Source: Archivesica marissinica
Lineage: Eukaryota > Mollusca > Bivalvia > Venerida > Vesicomyidae
Assembly: GCA_014843695.1 (NCBI GenBank)
Contig: CM026394.1
Coordinates: forward strand, 42,111,553-42,175,552
Length of the DNA stretch: 64,000 bases
Reading direction: 5' to 3'
Part shown: positions 43,250 through 54,527 of the stretch, one piece after another
Layout: the number at the start of each line of letters is the position of its first letter
Position numbering within the stretch: position 1 is the stretch's first letter
Translations under genes and position numbers: made by a program
The notes under the pieces: generated by a model
Databases searched by the model: none
Told to the model about the DNA's origin: nothing
Seen by the model: only the letters and a program-made list of their open reading frames with translations

Positions 43250-46200
43250 CACTTTCTTCAGACACTTTAAATATATATAGGACCTTTATTTGACGTTTCC
43301 TTTTTTCTCTTCTATCATGACAATACAATTCTCCCTCTGTATCTTCCGTGTCTTCCTGGTCACTTTCATCCTCATCACTTTGATCTTCTAGTTTTAGACC
43401 TAAAACACTGATGTTTTTGCATGTGTCCTCTGTGGCTTCACATTTGCATAGGTCAGTGCATTCCACAGTGCTTGCCTTGCATGAGTACCCCCACTACATT
43501 TCCTAACAGCACCGTTGCATCTCACCAGTTCCATTATAGCTAAAGGTGCAATGGGCAGTTTTGATAATCGTGCTGTGAATCCCTCATTACTTACAGCCCA
43601 TCCATGGGTTGTGGGATCTAATAGTTCTGGTTGAGGGATCACATCTTGCAGCCATACATTTGCTTCAACATGAGCCCTCATAAGTTTGAGAATTTGATGC
43701 TGAATAGATGACATAGGAACTTTTCACATCCGTACAACACAAGTTCTGAAGGAAATTCGCCAACACCGAGTTCAGCCAGAGCACACACAATATCCTCACT
43801 TGAAGTTAGAAACTCACTAAGAGCTGTCTGTCTGCTGTGTATTTCCAGATGTCTTGCCTGTTGTATTAGATCCAGTAAGAGCGTGACATCTGGTAGTGCG
43901 GACATTTTGTCAGGTCCAAGAACATCATCAATAGGCTTCAACTTCACCCTCCTCCTGTGCTCCCCAGTGCACATTATCATGACTGTTTTTGGACCCAACT
44001 GTAATCTGTGAAGTGCCAGGATAAACACATCAGTGTCCGAAGTATAAATATGGACGTCATGTCCAGCACGACTAACTGTCACCCCATATAGGATTAGCAA
44101 AGTGTCTGCTTCCTCCTGGTTGCTACTACTGTTGATCATGTTAGCAGCATATTGTAGGGCACCCTACGGGTGTGAGCCATAACAAGAACTGTACACCGGT
44201 TTACAACCTTCTGTGCGAGATATAGTGTCAGGTTGTCCTTAGTGTCCTTGCTGCTGACGAATTGTGTGAAGTCTTGAACTGGGGTGTCATCTTTCACTTT
44301 GTGGCTCTGGCTCATAGATCTGCCAGCTGTGCGGCGCTCTCTAGTGCTAGTGGCATCAGAAATGACATATGCTTCACAGTAGCTACGTGATTTCTGATCC
44401 ACAGCTTGTACAGCGAAGTTTGTAAGGTCTCTACAGTTCTTAATGTTGTCCTTGTGCACACTCATTTCATTTACAAGAGCCATACCATCATTTATGATAA
44501 CTTTGTTGAGAATCTGTTGGTCAGGGTTGTCTTTTGGTTCTAACTTGTTCACATTAGGAACCAAACCTTCCAGAGTGGCGGTTACTTTGTGCTTGTCTTT
44601 ACATGGACGCAGAGAACCATCAGGCTCCATTAGAGTGGACTTAACTGAACTCGTATGTCCCAATCATCTCTTCCAGATTCAATTCCCTAGATGAATTGGC
44701 AATGATCAGAAGTCTAGCAAACATCGAGTTTGTAGCCTTTAGTGAAATAACGTTTTAGCCAGTTTTCACGTTGATAGATTTACATCCATTGATCCAATTT
44801 AGATACTTCAGTTTTGGAACCTTATCCCAGAGGTTTTTGTCACCACGAATACATTTCTCAACAAACTGTTCCAGAACTTTTCTTTAAGTGTCAAGTATGT
44901 CATCCGTAACCGCGTCAGGCATTATGACATTTGTGATAGGGTTAGCCAAATTCAACTCAGTACCATCACCACTTTCACTAACTATGAATGGAGTTGATTC
45001 TCCCAACACTTCCTTTAACTTCTGAACAGCCCTTTCCTGGCGAACTGTTCTTGGACCAGTTTTCTGGTGATGCTTTTGGTCATGTGTGTGTGTGAAATCC
45101 CTACCATATCCTCAATCTCACCAGAGAGTCTTGTGAGTTCTGCAGTGCTGATACAATATTTTAGTAGAGCATCGGCACCGGTGGTTATTACATACTCCCG
45201 AGTCTGATCTGGACCTATGGATGTGAAGGCAGTGGAGTTACTCTCGTCACTGTGAAATCACCATCTTGAAAGGCGTTCCAGATATCTGTATGGGTGTCCT
45301 TCAGCTGGTACATATGTGACAGATAATCCGATATATTCAGTGCATAGTCATGTCGATTATATGTGAACAAGTATATGCACATTCTCTCTAGAGATGCCAG
45401 GTGCAACAGGCAGTGTGTTGTCCCGTGTTCCACGCAAGGAATTACGAATATTCTGAACCTGGACCATGTACATCCTCGCCCATGTGTACATTAGATACTT
45501 CTGATTCAATAGGTCGTAGGCCCAATATGTTTTCGAAGTTCTTGGGCCAGTCTCACTAGCTCAGTATGAGCTTCAGAAATATCAGTACCACTCATACAGC
45601 TGTCAATCAACTGTTGCATGCCATTTGTTAAGTCTTCCTTCAATGATGGGTTCTGCTCAAAGAAGGATTCAGCCCAAACAGTGCATGTAATGTCACTTGG
45701 TGAGTTTCTATTGCTCTGTTATGATGTTTCCCATTCAATATCGGTGTGACTGTGACATTACTGTACAAACATGCATTGACCCAAGATCCATCTATGCCAC
45801 GGTTTTCCAGTAGCACCCAAGCATCGTAGAGCACAGATCACTGTGTGAAATGGACTGGGGGTTTCAATTCACTTCCCTTCAAACTGTAGATCCAGGTATG
45901 GACGCTTCCACACTCGTTTATACAGATCCATGTCCAACCACACACATACTGGCTTAGGACTTGTGGGATCATTTGAATTATCAGTGAGAGCATTGAGGTT
46001 GTATAACTGTAAAAGAGCAGTAACTAGAGTAGGCCACTCATGTGCTGGTGCATTTATCAAGGGAAGTGCATGGACCTTGTCTACATGTTTTGGGTCTTGA
46101 GTGGCTGAATTATAAGCAGCCCATACTGGCACGGGCTGATCAATCATGGTCCGTTTGGGAAACGTCATTGGAGGATCGTGGAACTACATCATCAGTGTTT

Positions 46201-46250
46201 GTAAGTTCAGCTGTTGGCATTTCCTCATTTGTTTTCTTCTAGCTGAATTA
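43250..46250 (-). pseudogene. Decayed ~1,000-residue transposon gene (QEEADT / SDTDV protein)
   Basis: Minus-strand open segments lie in order and in different frames: 46168-45869 (VPVWAAYNS, LPLINAPAHEW), 45834-45640 (NRGIDGSWVNACLYSN), 45433-45215 (HCLLHLASLERM), unlisted segments across 45215-44700 (QKHHQKTGPRTVRQERAVQ, IMPDAV), 44663-44136, 44139-43678 (SNQEEADTLLILYGV, YTSDTDVFILAL), 43714-43400 and 43466-43300 (ECTDLCKCEATEDTCKN, then an acidic tail). The order and motifs match large multi-copy uncharacterised proteins known from cnidarians, echinoderms and molluscs. EEADT plus SDTDV resembles the acidic residues of the XPG-I/PIN nuclease fold (inference). Stops and frameshifts make this copy dead; for example, after 43900 the frame jumps and CHALTGSNTTG appears in the next frame. 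The Cys-rich end may bind zinc. Confidence 0.75.
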
Positions 46251-46646
46251 TTATCGTCATAAGCTTCCTTTGTAAATATGGAACACACAACCACACGATG
46301 TCATTGATTTCAGATTCTAATGCTTCTTTCTGATTGTTTGATCCACTGTAAACACATTTTAACTTTCATATGATAATCACATACATAGACTGGAAACAAT
46401 TTACTACTAACACTTGTATTGGAGTTTGTTAAAAAAAGGATCATGTTTTATGGTATTTTAAACAAAATAAAGTGCCAATTTTAGGGTTTTGGCAGCCATA
46501 TTGGATTTTATTTTAGTCTTCTACACTAAAATATGTACCTGTATGCATCCTACAATAGATATAAATATCCTACAATAGATATAAATATGTAAGTAGACTA
46601 TTTATCGGCTAAAAGTTGGACTTGGTAGTAAAACTCTTCCATTCCA

Positions 46647-46835
46647 ATCATTTTAGTAACCGTATAGTGACGTTTTTCGAGCATCGGCGGCCATCTTGGA
46701 TTTTAGGGGGGGGGGGGGGGAGTAATGGATGAAAAAAAAATGGAAATACCTTTTTTTCATTAATTTATGGTCCAAATTACTCAAAACAGTTTTATTATTT
46801 AAAATCTATATGAAAATCCCACATAATTATATAGT
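46647..46835 (-). repeat. Right long TIR
   Basis: Inverted copy of the left arm, with a ~14-base G run (46706-46720). It includes GGCGGCCATCTTGGATTTTA. Confidence 0.85.
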
Positions 46836-49127
46836 AACATATACTAGTATGCACTAGAATAATTTGTGCAGCGACAGAGATTCACGCTGAAAGTGGCGCC
46901 CCAGTAGTATCAGAACAAGAGTAGACAAATGTGTAATGGCAGAGCCAGAATATAGACAATTTTGTTTGGCATTTCATTTAATATAAAAGATATATACCAT
47001 TACAATGAACATTTCTGCACATAAATATGACTTTCTTATGTCTTCCACATCACCATTGCACAGCACATGCCTTCAAATGGGACACTATGCAGTGTGCTTA
47101 ACATAGACTGTTGGCCATTTTTGCAATAGAACTCTAAATAAGACATTTATAATGTCGTCACATATTAATCTTTACACTAACAGTGTAATATTTCTCATGA
47201 ATATATGAAATAATGTCTACATGAGACAGACATACCACATTTATAGTATTAGATAAGACATTGTGGTGATTAGAGACAATTATTTTACCCCACCCCCCTG
47301 CAAAACAAGGGTTTTTTGAAGAATGGAACTAAATCTTGCACCAGGAAGCTACTGAAAGGAAATACTTATTTGCATGGAGCACAAAAAATGTCACACAGGC
47401 AAAAAGGAAGACAACAAACATGGCAAATGATGGTCATTACAAATGCTGAGTGGGTCAGGCAGCTTACTGTAGGTCACATGACAGTAAGAAATGGCAGAAA
47501 AGTAACTACAATATGCATTTAACTTCAGCTAGTGTGTCTTGAACAAGCACTGTGAGAGGACTACAACTGTGCATTGCCTCTTGAAATATGACATTTCATC
47601 TTAGGGAGGTGAAGTTTGTTGCAAATATTAATAAATTACTGAAATATAACCACTCAAAAGCAATGAATATGCATATTTGTGCCATATATTTTACTGAAAT
47701 TCTTTTTGTGAGGCCCTTGATATCTACTGGAACCAATTGCAAGCTTGTTTCAATTAAACAACACTATTTCCTAATGAAAAAATCAATTTTAACCATAACA
47801 TACTCACACTGAAGGACAGAGATATCAATTATAAAGTATTAACACTAATAAAGGGAGGTAATTTGAACACATAACAGCCTGCTTATAGGTTCCTATATGC
47901 CATTATTTACTCAGTACAATGAATTATTTATCATTTTTTGGGTTCATTTTATATCAGGCAATGTAAAATGACCACTTTCATTGTTTAACTGCATTCACAT
48001 TGGGCTTATTGTGCCATAATAGGCATCTTTAGTGAAGTTTCAATAAATCAAATCCAATGTTGTAGGTCTGAACCACCATAGTAATTCTTATCAACAGTAA
48101 TTAGAATGAAAGCTCCCTGGAAAATTGCACCACAATAAGTACTGCGAAGGAAACCGACACATTTTAAGAAGCGCACATGGAACCTAGGTGGCAGAATTTG
48201 CGACATATGTCGCTGAAGCCATTTATTGACTCGCGTTATGTGAAAAACTGCATTTCTCCAGACCCTACTGTTGTATGTATTAGGAACCCCTTTGAATTAT
48301 TATTTAAGCTTAAAATGGTTCTTAATGTACACCATGAAGTAATTCCCAACTTGATAAACTAGTATATGTGATTCAGATGTTGCAAATATCTCAGCACAGT
48401 CTTCGTATCACAGAGCATAAGGACTAATCTTCATTGTAAACAATACATAAACACCTCAGAACTATGTTATGTAACACCCTGTCTGGGCTCATATTGCATA
48501 GCTACCTATTGTTTCCAGCACTCACACATTCAAATCATATTGCCGGGCAGTTAATCAAGCTATACATTGAAAATAAGCCTCTCCTAGGCAGCATTTTGGT
48601 GTGTAGTACTTTTCAAATAACATCATTCTTTACATTGTCCTTTAGGTCAGACACCGCTATTGCAATTTCCATAGGCCACCATTATAACACACAGTGTCAT
48701 TAGATTTCCCCCAAAAATAGTTTGGCACAAAAGAGAGTAGTTTTCAACAGAATGGCCTTTGAGCCACAGGAAAATGTCAAATTTCAATGGGGTTGACCGA
48801 TTGCGTTTTTTATATTTCCCACTAAAGGCACCCACCCCCTACTCTGAAGGTAATTTGGTGGTGAATGTTGCACTGACACCTGCATTTATAATATGCTGTT
48901 TATTTGTCACCAAATAGTCTGCAAATATTTTTAAATATTCCAAAATGCAGCTCATATATTGTATTTTAATATTTAGAAGTCATTTTCAATATTTGTGACA
49001 ATACCTACTCGGCCAATCAGTTCATGTATCAATAACTCTTAAGGGCTTCCCTACACTTTTTCAACCAATCCCAGACCACCATATCAATAACACCGTCTGA
49101 CCTATATCATGGTCTAATACTGAAAAA
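46836..49127. other. 2.3 kb with no recognised feature
   Basis: Mostly non-repetitive, AT-rich sequence. Several 60-80-codon frames (47316, 47588, 48177, 48464) lack splice or domain support. It may be unique intergenic or intronic DNA. Confidence 0.45.
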
Positions 49128-49414
49128 TACTATAATTTCGCGAACACTTTATTTCGCGATTTTCAACATTTTCAATTAATTCGCGCAGTTTGGAATTCGC
49201 GCATCCGTGATGTATCGCGAAAAATGAAAGTGACTGTTTATATAGATCGCTTATAATTGTATTGACTTTCAAAATTTTAATAAAATGTACATATTTACGG
49301 ATATAAATCAACATTAGGACATTATTATTCACGAAAATCATGAATTCGCGATAAACTTAGATCGCGAAAATTAGCGAAATATAAAATATCGCGAATAAAT
49401 AGTGTACTACAGTA
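49128..49414. mobile_element. TA-type MITE rich in CGCGA motifs
   Basis: Imperfect inverted ends TACTATAATTTCGCGAACAC and TAGTGTACTACAGTA. The interior has many TTCGCGA/TCGCGAA motifs in both directions. No transposase. Confidence 0.65.
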
Positions 49415-49434
49415 GCAGACCCCAAACACAGAGA

Positions 49435-49655
49435 AAGTCATGATAGCGCAGTGGTAGCGCATTCGCTTCAGGTGCGAAATACGAGGAGTTCGCACCCAGC
49501 TGTAGCCGTTATGAGTGTGCCCTTAGGCAAGCCTCTTCTCTCTCCCTTATGGCGATGGATTTCATGAGGAATGAAATCTCGAAGAGTGATTAATATAAGT
49601 TGAAGAACTTGTTTTGCAATCGAGCTAAAATCTAAAATTTATATATACTAAACCA
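49435..49655 (+). mobile_element. SINE-A, full length
   Basis: Head CATGATAGCGCAGTGGTAGC and AGGAGTTCGCACCCAGC, a body missing the CATTTAAATTCC segment, and tail GAACTTGTTTTGCAATCGAG. Confidence 0.88.
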
Positions 49656-49689
49656 AACTCGTGTGTCATAAACTCGTGGTCTACTCTTC

Positions 49690-51362
49690 CCTTGTCGTTA
49701 ACCCTTGTGTAGCATATTATTTCCCTGTCGTTAACAATTTGTATAGCCTACTATTTCCCTGTAGTTATCCCCGTAGTGTAGCCTACTATTCCCATGTCGT
49801 TAACCCTTTGTGTAGCCTACTATTCCCATGTCGTTAACCCTTTGTGTAGCCTACTATTTCCCTGTCGTTAACCCTTTGTGTAGCCTACTATTTCCCTGTC
49901 GTTAACCCTTTGTGTAGCCTACTATTCCCATGTCGTTAACCCTTTGTGTAACCTACTATTTCCCTGTCGTTAACCCTTTGTGTAGCCTACTATTCCCATG
50001 TCGTTAACCCTTTGTGTAGCCTACTATTTCCCTGTCGTTAACCCTTTGTGTAGCCTACTATTCCCATGTCGTTAACCCTTTGTGTAGCCTACTATTTCCC
50101 TGTCGTTAACCCTTTGTGTAGCCTACTATTTCCATGTAGTTAGCCCTTTGTGTATCCTACTATTCCCCTGTCGTTAACCCTTTGTGTAGCCTACTATTAC
50201 CCTGTCGTTAACCCTTTGTGTAGCCTACTATTTCCATGTAGTTAGCCCTTTGTGTATCCTACTATTTCCCTGTCGTTAACCCTTTGTGTAGCCTACTATT
50301 TCCATGTAGTTAGCCCTTTGTGTATCCTACTATTCCCCTGTCGTTATCCCTTTGTGTAGCCTACTATTTCCCTGTCGTTAACCCTTTGTGTAGCCTACTA
50401 TTCCCCTGTCGTTAACCTTTTGTGTAGCTTACTATTCCCCTGTCGTTAACCCTTTGTGCAGCCTACTATTCCCCTGTCGTTAACCCTTTGTGTAGCCTAC
50501 TATTTCCCTGTCGTTAACCCTTTGTGTAGCCTACTATTTCCCTGTCGTTAACCTTTTGTGTAGCCTACTATTTCCCTGTCGTTAACTCTTTGTGTAGCCT
50601 ACTATTCCCATGTCGTTAACCCTTTGTGTAGCCTACTAGTTCCCTGTCGTTAACTCTTTGTGTAGCCTACTATTCCCATGTCGTTAACACTTTGTGTAGC
50701 CTACTATTTCCATGTCGTTAACTCCTTGTGTAGCCTACTATTCCCATGTTGTTAACCCTTTGTGTAGCCTACTATTTCCCTGTCGTTAACCCTTTATGTA
50801 GCCTACTATTTCCATGTCGTTAACCCTTTGTGTAGCCTACTATTCCCATGTCGTTAACCCTTTGTGTAGCCTACTATTTCCCTGTCGTTAACCCTTTGTG
50901 TAGCCTACTATTCCCATGTCGTTAACCCTTTGTGTAGCCTACAATTTCCCTGTCGTTAACCCTTTGTGTAGCCTACTATTCCCCTGTCGTTAACCCTTTG
51001 CGTAGCCTACTATTTCCCTGTCGTTAACCCTATGTGTAGCCTACTATTTCCCTGTCGTTAACCCTTTGTGTAGCCTACTATTTCCCTGTCGTTAACCCTT
51101 TGTGTAGCCTACTATTTCCCCGTCGTTAACCCTTTGTGTAGCCTACTATTTCCCTGTCGTTAACCCTTTGTGTAGCCTACTATTCCCATTTCGTTAACCC
51201 TTTGTGTAGCCTACTATTCCCATTTCGTTAACCCTTTGTGTAGCCTACTATTCCCATTTCGTTAACACTTTTTGTAGACTACTATTCCCCTCTCGTTAAC
51301 CCTTTGTGTAGGCTACTGTTTCCCTGTTGTTAACCCTTTGTGTAGCCTACTATTTCCCTGTC
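49690..51362. repeat. 34-bp array, about 48 copies
   Basis: The unit is CCTACTATTTCCCTGTCGTT plus AACCCTTTGTGTAG. Two main subtypes (TTTCCCTG and TTCCCATG) alternate irregularly. It resembles the 41-bp array that follows. Confidence 0.95.
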
Positions 51363-51470
51363 ATGATCGAGTGCCTCATGGTAGATTGACTTAATTTTTC
51401 AAATATTAAGTTCTCTCGTTTATTCTCTTCGTTTACTCTTCCGTTGTATACAACACTTGAATTATTATGC
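51362..51470 (+). repeat. Retroposon tail fragment between arrays
   Basis: GTGCCTCATGGTAGATTGAC followed by TTAATTTTTCAAAT and GTTCTCTCGTT matches the 3' part of the 118-bp unit at 15402. Confidence 0.7.
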
Positions 51471-52700
51471 TTCTGTTCATCGTCATGTCATTAACGTTTT
51501 GTCTACAGTCACCCACTATTACCTCATGTCATTAACGTTTTGTCTACAGTTACCCACTATTACCTCATGTCATTAACGTTTTGTCTACAGTTACCCACTA
51601 TTACCTCATGTCATTAACGTTTTGTCTACAGTTACCCACTATTACCTCATGTCATTAACGTTTTGTCTACAGTTACCCACTATTACCTCATGTCATTAGC
51701 GTTTTGTCTACAGTTACCCACTATTACCTCATGTCATTAACGTTTTGTCTACAGTTACCCACTATTACCTCATGTCATTAGCGTTTTGTCTACAGTTACC
51801 CACTATTACCTCATGTCATTAACGTTTTGTCTACAGTTACCCACTATTACCTCATGTCATTAGCGTTTTGTCTACAGTTACCCACTATTACCTCATGTCA
51901 TTAACGTTTTGTCTACAGTTACCCCCTATTACCTCATGTCATTAGCGTTTTGTCTACAGTTACCCACTATTACCTCATGTCATTAACGTTTTGTCTACAG
52001 TTACCCACTATTACCTCATGTCATTAACGTTTTGTCTACAGTTACCCACTATTACCTCATGTCATTAACGTTTTGTCTACAGTTTCCCACTATTACCTCT
52101 TGTCATTAACGTTTTGTCTACAGTTACCCACTATTACCTCATGTCATTAACGTTTTGTCTACAGTTACCCACTATTACCTCATGTCATTAGCGTTTTGTC
52201 TACAGTTACCCACTATTACCTCATGTCATTAACGTTTTGTCTACAGTTACCCACTATTACCTCATGTCATTAGCGTTTTGTCTACAGTTACCCACTATTA
52301 CCTCATGTCATTAACGTTTTGTCAAGTTACCCACTATTACCTCATGTCATTAACGTTTTGTCTACAGTTACCCACTATTACCTCATGTCATTACGTTTTG
52401 TCTACAGTTACCCACTATTACCTCATGTCATTAACGTTTTGTCTACAGTTACCCACTATTACCTCATGTCATTAACGTTTTGTCTACAGTTACCCACTAT
52501 TACCTCATGTCATTACGTTTTGTCTACAGTTACCCCTATACCTCATGTCATTAACGTTTTGTCTACAGTTACCCACTATTACCTCATGTCATTAACGTTT
52601 TGTCTACAGTTACCCACTATTACCTCATGTCATTAGCGTTTTGTCTACAGTTACCCACTATTACCTCATGTCATTAACGTTTTGTCTAATGTTACCCACT
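51470..52700. repeat. 41-bp array, about 30 copies
   Basis: The unit is CCCACTATTACCTCATGTCA plus TTAACGTTTTGTCTACAGTTA, with an AACG/AGCG variant. It aligns with the 34-bp unit except for an extra CAGTTA-like segment. Confidence 0.95.
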
Positions 52701-52736
52701 ATTACCTCTTGATCCAATATACTCCAATCATTATCC

Positions 52737-53027
52737 CCTGTGTGTTTTACGTTTATTTATCGTCGCTACCGATTGCCCATATGAAGCCTGAAGTGATTAG
52801 TCATTTTAGATTTTTGGAGGATAGTGCAATGATACAGACAGAAACCCATCACACAGCCTCCTCTTGTTCTTTTACGTGCACGGTGTACAGCACCGACACG
52901 AGACCTCGGTTTAAAGTCCCATCTGAAAGAATGTTAATTTTATTAGGGTTAGACGGGGGATCGAACTTGCGATCCCTGGATTACCAGTCCAGTGTGTTAC
53001 CACTGGACTACAGATCCGTCTGTCATT
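52737..53027 (-). mobile_element. SINE-B, near full length
   Basis: Tail TTTATCGTCGCTACCGATTG, with a small deletion near GAGCGACGCC, and head GATCCCTGGATTACCAGTCC. It is inserted in the decayed continuation of the 41-bp array. Confidence 0.9.
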
Positions 53028-53095
53028 ATCCCTTACCCTACTCTTACCTTTTTATAACACTTGTCTACTCTTCACCCATCATTATCAGGGGCGTA

Positions 53096-53354
53096 GCCAG
53101 GAGGCACATTATGTTCAGGCCCGGGTAACGAATGTTGAATGAGCGTAGTGAATGAGGTTGCTAGGGGGTCCGGGGGCATGCACCCCCTGAAGTTTTTTAC
53201 TTTTTAGGATGCAATTTCCAGCATTCTGCTGCATTTAAAAGACAAATTCGGACATGTTTTTATAACAAATAAACATGATATATATATATATATTTTGTTG
53301 GTCAAAATGATGTGCAGGCCCGGGCCTTTTGGCCTAATGGCAGCTACGCGCCTG
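53096..53354 (+). mobile_element. hAT-like non-autonomous element with 5-bp duplication
   Basis: Ends CAGGGGCGTAGCCAGG and GGCAGCTACGCGCCTG. ATTAT is repeated at 53091-53095 and 53355-53359. It shares the GGGGGTCCGGGGGCATG interior motif with 18638 and 20438. Confidence 0.87.
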
Positions 53355-53359
53355 ATTAT

Positions 53360-53660
53360 CCAATGGTATATCCCCCATTCATTAACACATACTACATAAA
53401 CACAACTCTTGGTGTAGTATTCCCCTGTTCTTATGTCTTGGTCTAGTCTTCCCCTGTTCTTAACTCATTGGTCTAGTCGTCCTCTGTTCTGACAAACAGA
53501 CAGACTGTGTGTCGACAACTTGTTCACAGGTAAACGTCAGATAACTAACACAGTAATCTCCCTTTGTAAACTTATTTTCCAAATTTTCCAAATAATAATG
53601 ATGTTCACGAAAAAACTGAAAAGTATTGTATGTTCAAAATAAAACAATGTATGTCTTGTT
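53360..53660. repeat. Degenerate remnants of the array, then spacer
   Basis: TTCCCCTGTTCTTA...TTGGTCTAGTC units up to about 53490 look like decayed 34/41-bp repeats. The rest is unassigned. Confidence 0.5.
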
Positions 53661-53996
53661 TCATTGCTCCAACTTTCGTCCCTAGTCATGTAAGAAGACA
53701 TAGAGGCGACATGCTGGACGTATTTAAAATTCTCACAGGTAGAAAAGGAATCAACGCAGATTATATGTTCACAAAGAATGAAGGAAATGACATCAATGTA
53801 AGAGGGCACATGCAACAATTAAATGTCAAGCACAGTAGGCTGGATTGCAGGAAATACTTCATTTCGCAAAGAACGGTTCAATCTCGGAACAAGCTTCCAG
53901 AAGACGTAGTATCAGCGCCTAGCACCAACAGCTTTAAGAACCGATTTGACAAATTCCTAGAGGTGGTTATGGATACCAAACCGCTCACCGCGAACC
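53660..53996 (+). pseudogene. LINE 3' coding fragment (C-terminal domain)
   Basis: The plus-strand frame contains RRHRGDMLDVFKIL, RGHMQQLNVKHSRLD, RKYFISQRTVQSRNKLP and STNSFKNRFDKFL, the usual C-terminal region of CR1/L2/Rex-type LINE proteins. It is 5'-truncated, so no reverse transcriptase is present. Its frame runs on into a SINE-B copy, giving a 160-codon chimeric open frame that is not a gene. The same LINE may continue after the SINE (54296 onward) and end with the AATAAAG motif at about 55809. Confidence 0.8.
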
Positions 53997-54008
53997 TGAG
54001 GAGACGGA

Positions 54009-54283
54009 TCTGTAATCCAGTGGTAACACGCTGGACTGGTAATCCAGGGATCGCAGGTTCGATCCCCCGTCTGACCCTAATAAAATTAACAGTCTTTCAG
54101 ATGGGACGTTAAACCGAGGTCTCGTGTCCGTGCTTTACATCGTGCACGTAAAAGAACCAGAGGAGACTCGGGAATGGGTCTCTCTCTGTATCATTGCACT
54201 ATCATCCAAAATGACTAATCTCTCCAGGAGGCGTCGATCATATGGGCAACCGGTAGCGACGATAAATAAACGTAAAACACACA
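54009..54283 (+). mobile_element. SINE-B, full length, 12-bp target duplication
   Basis: TGAGGAGACGGA (53997-54008) and TGAGGAGATGGA (54284-54295) flank the element with one mismatch. This fixes both ends: 5' TCTGTAATCCAGTGG, 3' ATAAATAAACGTAAAACACA. It is inserted in a LINE fragment. Confidence 0.92.
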
Positions 54284-54527
54284 TGAGGAGATGGAATCAG
54301 CGGGCCATATAACTGCGGGGTACAGGTACCTCTGATTGGAAATGGTATTTGATCTTTTAAAACATTTTTTAGTTTGCGCAGTAGTGCTTATTTTGCTTTC
54401 AGTATTTTTCATTCCATTACATCTTAATAAGATTTTAAATTTCAATTAGCGACTGCTTTTCAGCTTTGTCTCACACATGTAGTTATCACATGTACATGTA
54501 TATACTATAGTAGTGCAATATGTTATA

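Larger units (their letters stand above)
42241..46835 (-). mobile_element. DNA transposon candidate with ~180-bp TIRs and a decayed long gene
   Basis: The left terminal region (42241-42419) and right terminal region (46647-46835) are inverted copies. Shared blocks in order are GTGGGATTTTCATATAGA, AAATAATAAAAC, GTAATTTGGACCATAAATTA, AATGAAAAAAAGGT, a C/G homopolymer, AATCCAAGATGGCCGCCGAT and ACGGTTACTAAAATGA. A weaker subterminal repeat (CCAAGATGGCCACC at 42542; its inverse near 46490-46507) lies further in. Between the ends is one minus-strand gene that fills most of the ~4.6 kb. Exact termini and target duplication are uncertain because similarity fades over the last ~10 bp. Long TIRs around a single large gene define a cut-and-paste DNA transposon. 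The superfamily is not settled from sequence alone; Academ-like is my best guess. Confidence 0.8.

Noticed and set aside
47316..48835. Several 60-80-codon frames
   Set aside because: Lengths are expected by chance in 2.3 kb and no motif was recognised.
49690..51362. Telomere-like TTAACCCTTTG repeats
   Set aside because: The unit is 34 bp with a long non-telomeric part and lies inside other sequence. Not (TTAGGG)n.
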